The notes under the pieces are model-generated. The model was given only the letters and a program-made list of their open reading frames with translations, made no database searches and was not told the origin of the DNA. Position numbers and translations under genes: made by a program. A stretch of DNA of 41,998 nucleotides from Gemmatimonadota bacterium (GTDB taxonomy: Bacteria > Latescibacterota > UBA2968 > UBA8231). Below, in pieces: positions 1 to 7,934 of this stretch (its first letter is position 1; each line of letters opens with the position of its first letter). Location of the stretch: NCBI GenBank assembly GCA_018672475.1, contig JABHFS010000151.1:1-41998 (forward strand), read 5' to 3'.

Positions 1-858
1 CCCCGTCAGGCTGATCCCTTCGACAAAGTAGCGTTGGGCCGTGAAAAACAGCATCACGATTGGTACCGTCACGACGATATTGGCGGCCATCAGCAAATTC
101 CACTGCGTGCCGAATACGCTGCCCTGCGACCCGCGAACAAAATTCTGCAACGCGATAGCGAAGGTAAATTTGCTGTCGTCCTCCAGATATAGTAACGGGG
201 TAAAGAAGTCATTCCAAGTCCAAATGAAGGTAAACACGGCGACGACCATCAATACCGGCTTGCTCAGCGGGACGACGATCCGGCAGAAAATGCCGATCTC
301 GCTACACCCGTCGATCCTCGCCGCTTCGACCAGGCTCTCGGGAATTCCCCTGAAAAAACTGTGCAGCAGAAAGATAAAGAACGAATTAATGCCGAAAAAA
401 GCCGGGACCCACAGCGGGTAGAGCGTATCGTACCAGCCGAAATATTTTACGAAGAGCACGAAGGTCGGGATCGATAGAATGATCGACGGCAGCATCATCG
501 CACTCAGCATCACGACGAATAGCGGTTTGTTCCACCGACATTTATAGCGTGCGAAACCCCAGGCGACCAAAGAGCAAGATACCAGGTTGCCGATAATATT
601 CAGCAGAGTAACGCTGATCGTATTTTTTAGGGCCGGCAGGAAATTAAACGGCCGGTAACTCGCCGTCGGGTCAAAAAGCGCACGATAAAAATTATCAAAA
701 TGGAACGAGGCGGGGATAAGCGTCGGTTCGGGCGCGTATACTTCGGGCATGCTCTTGAGCGCGGTGCTGAACATCGCCATCACCGGCAACAGCATCAGCG
801 CGCAACCAAGCAGCAATAATCCGTAAATAAAAGGCCGGAAGGCCTTACTCTTATTCAT
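1..858 (-). CDS. Sugar ABC transporter permease, MalG/UgpE type (partial)
   Basis: Inner-membrane permease of a carbohydrate-importing ABC transporter (CUT1 family). Reading from ATG at 858 gives 286 codons running off the left edge. The last visible residues are QRYFVEGISLTG, typical of the extreme C-terminus of MalG-like proteins, so only a few residues are missing. Several hydrophobic segments are visible, and the cytoplasmic EAA loop that contacts the ATPase reads EAARIDGCSEIGIFCRIVVP. It lies 18 bases downstream of the MalF-type permease and is surely co-transcribed with it and the binding protein. No ATPase gene is seen; it may lie beyond the edge or be a shared MsiK-type ATPase. The substrate cannot be read from the sequence. 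Confidence 0.9.
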   Translation of the reverse strand, partial: MNKSKAFRPFIYGLLLLGCALMLLPVMAMFSTALKSMPEVYAPEPTLIPASFHFDNFYRALFDPTASYRPFNFLPALKNTISVTLLNIIGNLVSCSLVAWGFARYKCRWNKPLFVVMLSAMMLPSIILSIPTFVLFVKYFGWYDTLYPLWVPAFFGINSFFIFLLHSFFRGIPESLVEAARIDGCSEIGIFCRIVVPLSKPVLMVVAVFTFIWTWNDFFTPLLYLEDDSKFTFAIALQNFVRGSQGSVFGTQWNLLMAANIVVTVPIVMLFFTAQRYFVEGISLTG

Positions 859-876
859 CGCCAAAAGACCTTGCTG

Positions 877-1770
877 TTATTCACCATCTGGGGCCCATCG
901 CTTTTTCAAGTAGAACTGTACCAGCGTCATCATCAGGATCGCGACCATCAGGATCCAGGCCAGGGCACAGGCCAGCCCGAAGCGCCCGTACTGAAAAGCG
1001 TTCTCGTAGATGTTGAGCACGTAGAAGAACACCGCCTTCTCGTTGATCTGGGCCCCACCGATACTGCGAAACACGAAGGCCTGCGTAAAGACCTGGAACG
1101 AGCCGATAATACCGACGACGATATTGAAGAACAGCACCGGAAATATCGCCGGCACCGTCACATGCCAGAAGCGCTGCCAGGCGTTGGCGCCGTCAACCGT
1201 CGCCGCCTCGACCAAGCTCTTCGGCACCTCCTGCAGTCCCGCGAGAAAGATCATCATCGTATTGCCGAACCCCCACACGGCGATCATGATCAAACACCCC
1301 AATGTATGTTGCATAAACCAATCGGGGCCGTCGCCGCCGAGCAGCGCCGTATACACCGCGTTGAGATAACCGTATTTGGGGTTAAAGACGAACGCCCAAG
1401 TAATCGTCGTCGCCACCGCCGGCAGCAGCGAGGGCAAAAAGAAGATCGTGCGATAATAGCTCATGCCCTTGATCTTCGGCACATTGAGCATCAGCGCCGC
1501 AAATAAGGCCACCGATACGCCGAGCGGCACCGCCAGCACGCTATAGGCGATGGTCACCTCAACGCTATTGTAAAAACTCGGCTCCCAGCCCTTGAAGATG
1601 ACCGCATAGTTGTCGAGGCCGACCCATCTGGGCGGATCACTGATCGAATACTTGGTGAACGACAAATAGATCGAGCTTATAATCGGCCCGAGGATAAATA
1701 CGGAGAACCCGACTAGCCACGGCGAAATAAAAAGAAAGAAATACCGGGTATTTCGGCTTTGCTCGTTCAA
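877..1770 (-). CDS. Sugar ABC transporter permease, MalF/UgpA type
   Basis: Second inner-membrane permease of the sugar importer, 297 aa, a normal length for the short MalF/UgpA type. It has an N-terminal membrane segment (FLFISPWLVGFSVFILGPII), further hydrophobic helices and the EAA loop EAATVDGANAWQRFWHVTVP, which docks the ATPase. The start is TTG at 1770: GGAG lies 8 bases upstream, and the nearby ATG is out of frame and quickly stopped. It begins 12 bases after the binding-protein stop and ends 18 bases before the MalG-type gene, giving the order binding protein, MalF, MalG. It would pair with the 1-858 product as a heterodimer. Confidence 0.93.
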   Translation of the reverse strand: MNEQSRNTRYFFLFISPWLVGFSVFILGPIISSIYLSFTKYSISDPPRWVGLDNYAVIFKGWEPSFYNSVEVTIAYSVLAVPLGVSVALFAALMLNVPKIKGMSYYRTIFFLPSLLPAVATTITWAFVFNPKYGYLNAVYTALLGGDGPDWFMQHTLGCLIMIAVWGFGNTMMIFLAGLQEVPKSLVEAATVDGANAWQRFWHVTVPAIFPVLFFNIVVGIIGSFQVFTQAFVFRSIGGAQINEKAVFFYVLNIYENAFQYGRFGLACALAWILMVAILMMTLVQFYLKKRWAPDGE

Positions 1771-1782
1771 ACGCGCATCTCC

Positions 1783-3132
1783 TTATGGGCCGTCATAGTC
1801 GTATTCGGGATTAAAGCGATCGACCATCTTCATCGCGTTGCTTACCTCTTCGGCGATGGCTTTGCCGCACTGCTCCGCCGTCAGATCCCCAGCGAGCATC
1901 GCCAAGACATACGGCAGCGCATGGCGTTGCGCCAATGCGACGAATTCGGGCAACGACGATAGGTCCCGCAACTCCGTCTCGTAGGCGTCGAAGACTATGT
2001 CCTTATTCTGCGGGTCCACTTCATAACGCCATTCGACGCCCTTGGTGAAAAACTCGGCGGCGGCGACCGACTTGCGCACCGGTACATAACCGGCGACACA
2101 GAGTTTGCGGTGACTCTCGTAGTTGGCGAAGTATTTGATGAACTCCCAGGCCAGTTCCCGGTGCGGGCTCTTTTTGTTGATACCCATGCCGACAGCGACC
2201 CGCTCGGAGCCGCGATTGCCGCTCTCATGCCCGGGCAAAAGCGCGACATCCCAGCGAAACTCGGCGTTGTTGCGCAACCCGACCCAGTTTTCGGTATGCC
2301 CACCCCATTGCATCGCCGAATGCTGGTTGACGAACATATACGGCAGGATATCCCTCGTCGCCGGGCTCACCTTGTGCACATTGACCAAATCGCTGAAGAA
2401 CTGCAGCGCCTCGATCGCCTGCGGGGAATCCATCGGACTGTGGTGCCAATCGTCACCGATCAACTGCCCACCGGCCTGATGCACATGACAGAGCCATTCC
2501 ACCCACCATCCGGCGACGATCGTCGTGCCGTATTTGTCTTCGCCCCGCCCGCGATAAAATTGCGTCAGTTCCCGGGCATTCTGCACATAATCTGACCAGG
2601 TCCAGTCGTTGCTCGGCAACTGGACACCGGCTTCGGCGAACATATCTATATTGTAATAGAGCAACGAGACATTGAAAAAATAGGGCACGAGAAACAGATC
2701 GTCGGCGAAACGGCAACTCTCGATAATAGCCGGATAGAAGTCATCGGGCTGGTGTTCGACACGATCCCTGGCAACTAAGTCATCCAGCGGTAACATCACG
2801 TTTTTATAGCGATGTAGGGAAAACGTGTTGGTCGATATAATATCGGGTAGCTTATTCGCCGCCTCGTAAATTGAAGCCTTTTGGTTGATATCGTCGATCA
2901 GCACAACGACCACGTCCGGATGCAGCGCTTCGAATTCTTCCTTTACAGTATTCCATACTTCGTTGATCTCGGACAGATTCATCTCAAAGGAGACGCGCAG
3001 CACCCGCTTACCGGCATACTCTTCTTCGAGCGAGGTGCCGCGGGTCAACCCGACCAATATCACCACAGCAACAAGCAACAAGGCCACTGCGATAAAAGGT
3101 CCGTTTAGGGAAATACTGCGCTTATCCAACAA
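1783..3132 (-). CDS. Extracellular sugar-binding protein of ABC transporter
   Basis: Solute-binding protein, family 1 (MalE/UgpB-like), 449 aa, which captures the sugar outside the membrane and delivers it to the two permeases encoded just downstream. Residues about 11-30 form a hydrophobic export/anchor segment. There is no lipobox cysteine, so it is either cleaved or stays tethered. The mature part begins with the family-like stretch RVLRVSFEMNLSEINEVW and later has YYNIDMFAEAGVQLP and an AWEFIKYFA helix, both usual in the family. Trp-rich segments (DWTWSDYV, AGWWVEWLC) are consistent with a carbohydrate-stacking site. The start is the first of two adjacent TTG codons; the ribosome site is weak. 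Substrate unknown. Confidence 0.9.
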   Translation of the reverse strand: MLDKRSISLNGPFIAVALLLVAVVILVGLTRGTSLEEEYAGKRVLRVSFEMNLSEINEVWNTVKEEFEALHPDVVVVLIDDINQKASIYEAANKLPDIISTNTFSLHRYKNVMLPLDDLVARDRVEHQPDDFYPAIIESCRFADDLFLVPYFFNVSLLYYNIDMFAEAGVQLPSNDWTWSDYVQNARELTQFYRGRGEDKYGTTIVAGWWVEWLCHVHQAGGQLIGDDWHHSPMDSPQAIEALQFFSDLVNVHKVSPATRDILPYMFVNQHSAMQWGGHTENWVGLRNNAEFRWDVALLPGHESGNRGSERVAVGMGINKKSPHRELAWEFIKYFANYESHRKLCVAGYVPVRKSVAAAEFFTKGVEWRYEVDPQNKDIVFDAYETELRDLSSLPEFVALAQRHALPYVLAMLAGDLTAEQCGKAIAEEVSNAMKMVDRFNPEYDYDGP

Positions 3133-3330
3133 TATTCAACTTTCTCATCGGCAAAATCAGCCAATCGTGTAATTGCGCCTCTTTTTTTTCTGTACAATAT
3201 AGGGCAAACTATGACGTAGGCTAATAGCCGACAGTAACTCGCCGCACGGCTTAGGCAAAAGAAACGACAGGGCTCTATCGACTACAACCCAGCCAATAAA
3301 GAAGCCTGGGAGGAAGCCTTCGCCAAGGTC

Positions 3331-3378
3331 GCCCTGGTGCTCAAAGACGGCGGCGCCCTGGTGCTCAAAGACGGCGGC
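3331..3378 (+). repeat. Perfect tandem duplication, 2 x 24 bp
   Basis: Two identical adjacent 24-base units, 3331-3354 and 3355-3378, each beginning GCCCTGGTGCTCAAAGACGG, followed by five bases of a third copy. The unit is a multiple of three and in the remnant plus-strand frame duplicates ALVLKDGG. It is exact, so it is recent or an assembly artefact. Confidence 0.9.
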
Positions 3379-3453
3379 GCCCTATACCAATATGCTGGCC
3401 ATGCCCAGCGACGCAGGGTATTTTGGGGGGGGCGTGGCAGGGCAAAGGGCCGA

Positions 3454-3492
3454 ACAAAAAAAGCCGCCTGATCCCAAAAGACCAGGCGGCTT
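3454..3492 (-). terminator. Rho-independent terminator of ridA
   Basis: A 10-bp stem (3461-3470 pairing with 3483-3492, AAGCCGCCTG/CAGGCGGCTT) with a 12-base loop. On the minus strand the stem runs into seven T residues. It lies 33 bases beyond the ridA stop, as expected for that gene's terminator. Confidence 0.85.
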
Positions 3493-3524
3493 ATCCGTCC
3501 TAACAACTTGAATCACAATCTAAT

Positions 3525-3965
3525 TCAGGCCACTTCGAAAATCGCCTCGACCTCAACAGCCACACCCGTCGGCAACTGCGCGAAACCCACCGCGCTGCGC
3601 GCATGAAAACCGTCGCCGTCCTTGCCGAAAATCTCGTGATACAGATCCGAAATTCCGTTGATCACCAGATGCTGCTCGGTAAAGTCTAAGGACGAATTGA
3701 CCATGCCGAGCAGCTTGACGACCCGCAAACCGTCGAGGCTGCCGACCTCCTGGTGCACGGACTGCAGAATATCAATACCGCACTCCTTCGCCGCCGCATA
3801 GCCCTCTTCAACGCTGAGACCAGCGCCGAGCTTGCCCTTGATATCCGATACATGCCCCGAGGTATAAAGCGTCTTGCCGATGCGGGCGACCATATTCAGG
3901 TAGGCCTTCTCCGCGTTGTCGGGAAATTCAATACCCAATTCTTTTGCTTTTGCTTCTGCGCCCAT
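3525..3965 (-). CDS. RidA-family protein (YjgF/YER057c/UK114)
   Basis: A 146-aa protein of the RidA superfamily, in the longer YjgF-endoribonuclease-like subgroup (about 150 aa rather than 128). RidA proteins hydrolyse reactive enamine/imine intermediates released by PLP enzymes; members of this subgroup are poorly assigned. Visible family features are the N-terminal lead EFPDNAEKAYLNMVARIGKT, the strand LYTSGHVSDIKGKLG, the helix EEGYAAAKECGIDILQSV, and the C-terminal RSAVGFAQLPTGVAVEVEAI. The last holds the Arg and the strand lining the trimer interface pocket. ATG at 3965 has GGAG 8-9 bases upstream. It is followed by its own terminator and preceded by the broken gene at 4010-4468, so it may now be transcribed alone. 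Confidence 0.87.
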   Translation of the reverse strand: MGAEAKAKELGIEFPDNAEKAYLNMVARIGKTLYTSGHVSDIKGKLGAGLSVEEGYAAAKECGIDILQSVHQEVGSLDGLRVVKLLGMVNSSLDFTEQHLVINGISDLYHEIFGKDGDGFHARSAVGFAQLPTGVAVEVEAIFEVA

Positions 3966-4009
3966 TGCTGGTATCTCCTGTTAGGTATAGGTGTGGTCAA
4001 GTGGAATGT

Positions 4010-4468
4010 TTATGCTTGCGTGATTGCCTTCACTCGGTCAAAAAACGCTTTTTTGTGCGGAGTGTTAATACCCCAATGAACCGGCACGGTCTGCTAACCG
4101 CTCAAATACTCGTAGTTTGCCTCCCGGCTCTGGGCCGGCGAGTCAAAACATCCATGTTTCCAGCCTTCGCAACCATAGCCCTGTGAATAATAGCCCCAAG
4201 ACGCGTATTCTTCAAATGCCACGTCGAGGCTTTCGAGATAGACCGAATCCTCATTCATCAACAGAGGTGTAGGGTTGGCGGCAAATGCCGCGTAGGCTCT
4301 CACCCGCTGCAACCACCGCCCGTTATCGGTGGCCTGTTGCGCGATCTCGATCAGCTGGTGATTTCCGTCACCATGTTCTGCCGTCCTTCTCCAGTTTAGG
4401 GTTAGGCATTGTCGGAATCGACTCTTATTGCCTTCAGATACAAAAGTGAATGAGCCATTGATGTTTTT
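4010..4468 (-). pseudogene. Broken gene: C-terminal remnant with in-frame TAG
   Basis: From a stop at 4469-4471 the minus strand is open for 124 codons with clearly protein-like sequence (SFTFVSEGNKSRFRQCL, LLMNEDSVYLESLDVAFEEY, WGYYSQGYG), then meets TAG at 4094-4096. After that TAG the same frame continues as QTVPVHWGINTPHKKAFFDR to a TAA at 4010-4012. There is no usable start in the first 50 or so codons. The simplest reading is the C-terminal part of a larger gene that has lost its N-terminus and gained one nonsense mutation, probably at a tyrosine codon. A 72-aa TTG-started protein (4094-4312) is formally possible but unlikely. I do not recognise the family with confidence. It lies 44 bases upstream of ridA in the same orientation. 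Confidence 0.65.
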
Positions 4469-4633
4469 TTACCCTTTGCGCGCGGCAACACAAGCGGCAA
4501 ATATCTCACGAGAAAGCTTTGTGCGAATTATTCGGACGCTCAGAAAATTGATTTTGCGTCCCGCCTGTAGGTCCGCTATTTTAAAACCCCTGTACGTTGT
4601 AAGACGCGATTTACTACATCCAGGAGCCGGACA

Positions 4634-5734
4634 ATGACCACATCGCCACAACCCGAAGCCACCGACCAGGACGGACTCGCCGACGGTGACGTGCTGACCG
4701 AGGGACCACAATACAACGAGCCACCCAAGAAAACGCGCGTAAAGTGGTATCGCCCCCGCATCGCGCGCGAGGACTTGGCCGATCTCAATAAACGCAGCGA
4801 TTTCCTCGGCTTCGTGCAGACGCTCGGTTATCTCGGCATACTGGCCGCCGCCTCGGGCGCCGCCATTTATTCATCGCTGCACTGGCCTTGGTATGTCACC
4901 GCACTATTGATCTTCATCAATGGCCATTTCTGGCATTTCCTGATCAATGGCTTCCACGAACTGATCCACGATTCGGTGTTCAAGACTCGTTGGCTCAACC
5001 GTGCCTTCCTGCGAGTATTCTCCTTCTTGGGGTGGTATAACCACCACCACTTCTGGGCCAGTCACACCGAACACCACAAATACACGCTGCATCCGCCCGA
5101 CGATCTCGAAGTCATCCTGCCGGCTACAATCGACTTCAAGGCGATCCGCAAGATCGCCCTAGTCAACCATCGCTATCCCTACGACCTGCTACAGAGCAAA
5201 TTCAAAGCGTTCCGTGGCCATATGCCCGAGGATACGTGGAGTAAAATGCTCTTTCCCGAAAGCGACCCCGGGCGCCGCCGCGCCTACACCAACTGGGAGC
5301 GCATCATGTTGCTCGGACACCTGGCGATCGCCGCGACCGCTTTAGCCTTCGGCTATTGGGCCGTACTATTCGTCATCACCTTCCCCAAAGCTTTCGGCAT
5401 CTGGCTGCAATTCTACTGCAACTCCGCTCAACATGTCGGTTTGCAGGACGAGGTGCCCGACTTCCGCCTCTGTTGCCGGACGATCTATCTCAACCCTGTA
5501 GTGCAGTTCCTCTATTGGCATATGAATTACCACACCGAGCACCATATGTTCGCCGCCGTGCCGTGTTACCGGCTCGGTCGCCTGCACCGAATGATAAAAC
5601 ACGAGATGCCCTATTGCCCTAATGGCTTACGCGAGACATGGAAACATATCGGCGAAATTCTGCAAAAGCAGCAAGAAGACCCGAGCTATGTCTACAAAGC
5701 CGAAGTGCCCAAGGAGTATCCGGCGCCCGCTTAA
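4634..5734 (+). CDS. Membrane fatty-acid desaturase family protein
   Basis: Integral-membrane di-iron desaturase/hydroxylase, 366 aa. Three histidine clusters that bind the iron pair are visible: HELIH at about 108-112, HTEHH at about 144-148 and HTEHH at about 300-304, plus an extra His-rich NHHHFW just before the second box. Hydrophobic pairs flank them (about 63-97 and 230-265). The first 50 residues are hydrophilic and proline/charge rich, with no signal peptide. ATG at 4634 has AGGAG 8 bases upstream. The substrate (acyl lipid, carotenoid or other) cannot be decided. It is likely an independent gene; the secreted YHYH protein gene starts 62 bases downstream on the same strand. Confidence 0.88.
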   Translation: MTTSPQPEATDQDGLADGDVLTEGPQYNEPPKKTRVKWYRPRIAREDLADLNKRSDFLGFVQTLGYLGILAAASGAAIYSSLHWPWYVTALLIFINGHFWHFLINGFHELIHDSVFKTRWLNRAFLRVFSFLGWYNHHHFWASHTEHHKYTLHPPDDLEVILPATIDFKAIRKIALVNHRYPYDLLQSKFKAFRGHMPEDTWSKMLFPESDPGRRRAYTNWERIMLLGHLAIAATALAFGYWAVLFVITFPKAFGIWLQFYCNSAQHVGLQDEVPDFRLCCRTIYLNPVVQFLYWHMNYHTEHHMFAAVPCYRLGRLHRMIKHEMPYCPNGLRETWKHIGEILQKQQEDPSYVYKAEVPKEYPAPA

Positions 5735-5796
5735 ATCCGCTCCGCAAGCCGTAAACCCAATACTTCACCCGTCCCTTCAGAAATAGAGCTATACCC

Positions 5797-7884
5797 TTGC
5801 CAAAACTATTAAGCGAACAAAGTATAATCGTCGCCCTCGTCCTCACCATTATCTTTGTAGCACATCCCGCCCAAGCGCTCACCGGCGACCTAGACTGCAA
5901 CGGTAAAGTAGACTTCTCCGACTTCTTCCTTTTCTCCGACAACTTCAACTCTTCGAGCGAAACGACGCCATTAGTCGGTGATTTCGATGCCAATGGCAGC
6001 GTCGATTTCTCTGACTTCTTCGTCTTTTCCGACAACTTCGGTAAAGAAGAGGCCGTAGGACCGGAGTGCGGACAAACCGACAGCACACCAACCGCAACTG
6101 AACAGGCGGCCACCACCGACTTCTACGCACCGCAAGTATTCGCCAACATCCTCGCCGCGACAAGAACAATCGCTTGGACGCCTCTTACCGGCTCGCTGAG
6201 TGACCGCGCGCGCCTGTCCTTGGGCGTCGAAGGCACACAAGACCTGTTAGTGATCGACGACAGCGAGAGTACCTACGCCGCCACACTCACGATCGACCCC
6301 GGCATGACCGCCGCCACTACGCACAGCAACGACGCGCTGCTCAAGGCGATGTTCAAGTTGATCGAGGTCGGCATCGACACCTATATGATGGTCTCCAGCA
6401 AACACGCTAACTACGCCGTCGACTTGGCGACCATCAATGGCATACAGACCCTGGTCATGCGCGACTATCGCAGTTTCTACCTCGACACCGCCACCGCCGG
6501 TTTCCTTACCTTCAGCTTTACCACCTCGGGCTCGACGACGACGATCGCGGCCAGCGGTCGCCATGCTTACGACGCGTCGGTAGGCGGCTTCGTCGTCGAT
6601 GCCTCGTGGACCACCCTGAACGTGGCCATCGATGGTTCTTCGGCGATACTAACTACCGAAGTCGGCACCGCTTTCTCCGTCTTCTCGCTCTACCTACCTA
6701 CCTTGGACCAGGAGATCCCCTCCGATTTCAATCCAACGCAAGTCGCTCGGGTCAGCAACGCCGAATTGCAAGCGACTGCGGACGGCACGGACCGATTGTC
6801 GGTTGAGATCAAAAACGTGCTGCCCGCCTACAAGGAACAGGTAGCGACTGTAGGCCCTGACGCCGCAACCGCAATAGCCGCCAATGCAATACTAACCACC
6901 ATAGACTCGACCCTAGCCGCCGAAGGCAGCGCCTTGCGCTATCCGGTCGCCTTCTACACCACAGTGCGCGACAATATGCTAACGAGAAAGGTACTGGTCT
7001 CCGACAACTACGATACCGTATTGGACCAGCGCTCGATCCCCTATGTCTATTTCACCAACGAGACGGGCACCGACGGCTTACATCACCCCTTTATGGTGAT
7101 CGCCAGCTATAACGTGACCGAAGGCATGACGCACTTGTGGGATGTGCCACGCCCACCCGGTGACGGCACGCAGGGCACCAGCTATCCCGAACAGAACGTG
7201 ACCCGCAATGCCGGTAGCCAAGGGTATTTCGCTAAAATTCCCATGAAAGACTACGGCGAAGTCGCGGTGCTGACCGAAAATACCATGGTCAACGACCTCG
7301 CCTCCGACGCCCCCGGCGCCCCCGATTTTTCCCATCTCAACTATGCCAGTACCTCGGCCACCGGCATCGCCATCGACGGCGTCCTCGTCTACCCGACTCT
7401 CAACAACACACTCGAGTTCGCCACAGCCGGCGGCGAGCTTTCCAGCGTAGGCATCCACTCCGGACGCGGTATGGGTGTGCATTACCACGCCGACTCCCAC
7501 AGCGCGACAGCCAGCGGCTTGAACCTCTATAACGCCGCAGACTACATTGCTCAAAACCACCCACCAATCATCACCTTTGGTTTCGACGGCGTCGCCGGCT
7601 ACGGAAAATACATCGACACGGAAAGCGCAGGTGCAACCCAGGCCCTCGACGAATGGGGCGGTCACGAACACGGCGTCTACGCCTACCACTATCATGCCGA
7701 AAACATCGCGGCCACCGCTGTGACTCAGGGACCCGACGGCAGCAGTTTCTCCTATACCGCACACCTCTTACCGCCCAAGGGCGCGTGGCGCGGGCGCATC
7801 AACGACATCCCCAGTTTTTGGGCCGGCACAGTGCCGGCCTATGGCGGCAGGCCTGGTGTGTATCAGGGAATTGGAGAGCGATAA
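5797..7884 (+). CDS. Secreted YHYH-domain protein with dockerin-like repeats
   Basis: A 695-aa exported protein. Residues 1-27 form a signal peptide (hydrophobic core IIVALVLTIIFVA, cleavage near PAQA). Two EF-hand/dockerin-type calcium-loop repeats follow at about 30-50 and 61-81 (GDLDCNGKVDFSDFFLFSDNF and its near copy), separated by a Ser/Thr linker. The long middle section is unassigned beta-rich sequence. The last 220 or so residues match the YHYH domain, with VHYHADSH and, at about 630-633, the signature YHYH in GVYAYHYHAEN. The domain's function is unknown; the histidines suggest metal binding. The start is TTG at 5797 with a weak ribosome site. The repeats resemble surface-protein modules common in Latescibacteria/Poribacteria-like genomes. 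Confidence 0.85.
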   Translation: MPKLLSEQSIIVALVLTIIFVAHPAQALTGDLDCNGKVDFSDFFLFSDNFNSSSETTPLVGDFDANGSVDFSDFFVFSDNFGKEEAVGPECGQTDSTPTATEQAATTDFYAPQVFANILAATRTIAWTPLTGSLSDRARLSLGVEGTQDLLVIDDSESTYAATLTIDPGMTAATTHSNDALLKAMFKLIEVGIDTYMMVSSKHANYAVDLATINGIQTLVMRDYRSFYLDTATAGFLTFSFTTSGSTTTIAASGRHAYDASVGGFVVDASWTTLNVAIDGSSAILTTEVGTAFSVFSLYLPTLDQEIPSDFNPTQVARVSNAELQATADGTDRLSVEIKNVLPAYKEQVATVGPDAATAIAANAILTTIDSTLAAEGSALRYPVAFYTTVRDNMLTRKVLVSDNYDTVLDQRSIPYVYFTNETGTDGLHHPFMVIASYNVTEGMTHLWDVPRPPGDGTQGTSYPEQNVTRNAGSQGYFAKIPMKDYGEVAVLTENTMVNDLASDAPGAPDFSHLNYASTSATGIAIDGVLVYPTLNNTLEFATAGGELSSVGIHSGRGMGVHYHADSHSATASGLNLYNAADYIAQNHPPIITFGFDGVAGYGKYIDTESAGATQALDEWGGHEHGVYAYHYHAENIAATAVTQGPDGSSFSYTAHLLPPKGAWRGRINDIPSFWAGTVPAYGGRPGVYQGIGER

Positions 7885-7934
7885 AAGGCGGGAATTCATC
7901 TCAACGGCGGCAGGCACTTCTGTATTCTTCGTCG

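Larger units (their letters stand above)
3133..3524. other. Intergenic region with remnant open frame
   Basis: This gap lies between the ABC transporter start and the ridA stop. It probably holds the transporter promoter, but I cannot place one securely. A plus-strand frame stays open from 3238 to the TGA at 3469-3471 with protein-like content (DYNPANKEAWEEAFAKVAL), but it has no credible start and contains the tandem duplication at 3331-3378. Immediately after the duplication another frame looks protein-like (YTNMLAMPSDAGYFGGG). It reads as the end of a decayed gene of unknown family. The ridA terminator occupies its right part. Confidence 0.35.

Noticed and set aside
871..1506. 211-codon open frame on the plus strand
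   Set aside because: It lies wholly opposite the MalF-type permease and its translation is low-complexity His/Arg/Gln sequence typical of antisense shadow frames.
3282..3506. 74-codon minus-strand frame spanning the tandem repeat
   Set aside because: It includes the ridA terminator stem and repeats SLSTRAPP only because of the DNA duplication.
4094..4312. Independent 72-aa protein from a TTG start
   Set aside because: The same frame is protein-like for 52 codons upstream of the TTG and continues past the stop, so a fragment of a larger gene fits better.
7078..7764. 228-codon minus-strand frame inside the YHYH gene
   Set aside because: Antisense to a well-supported secreted protein; Gly/Val-rich with no motif.
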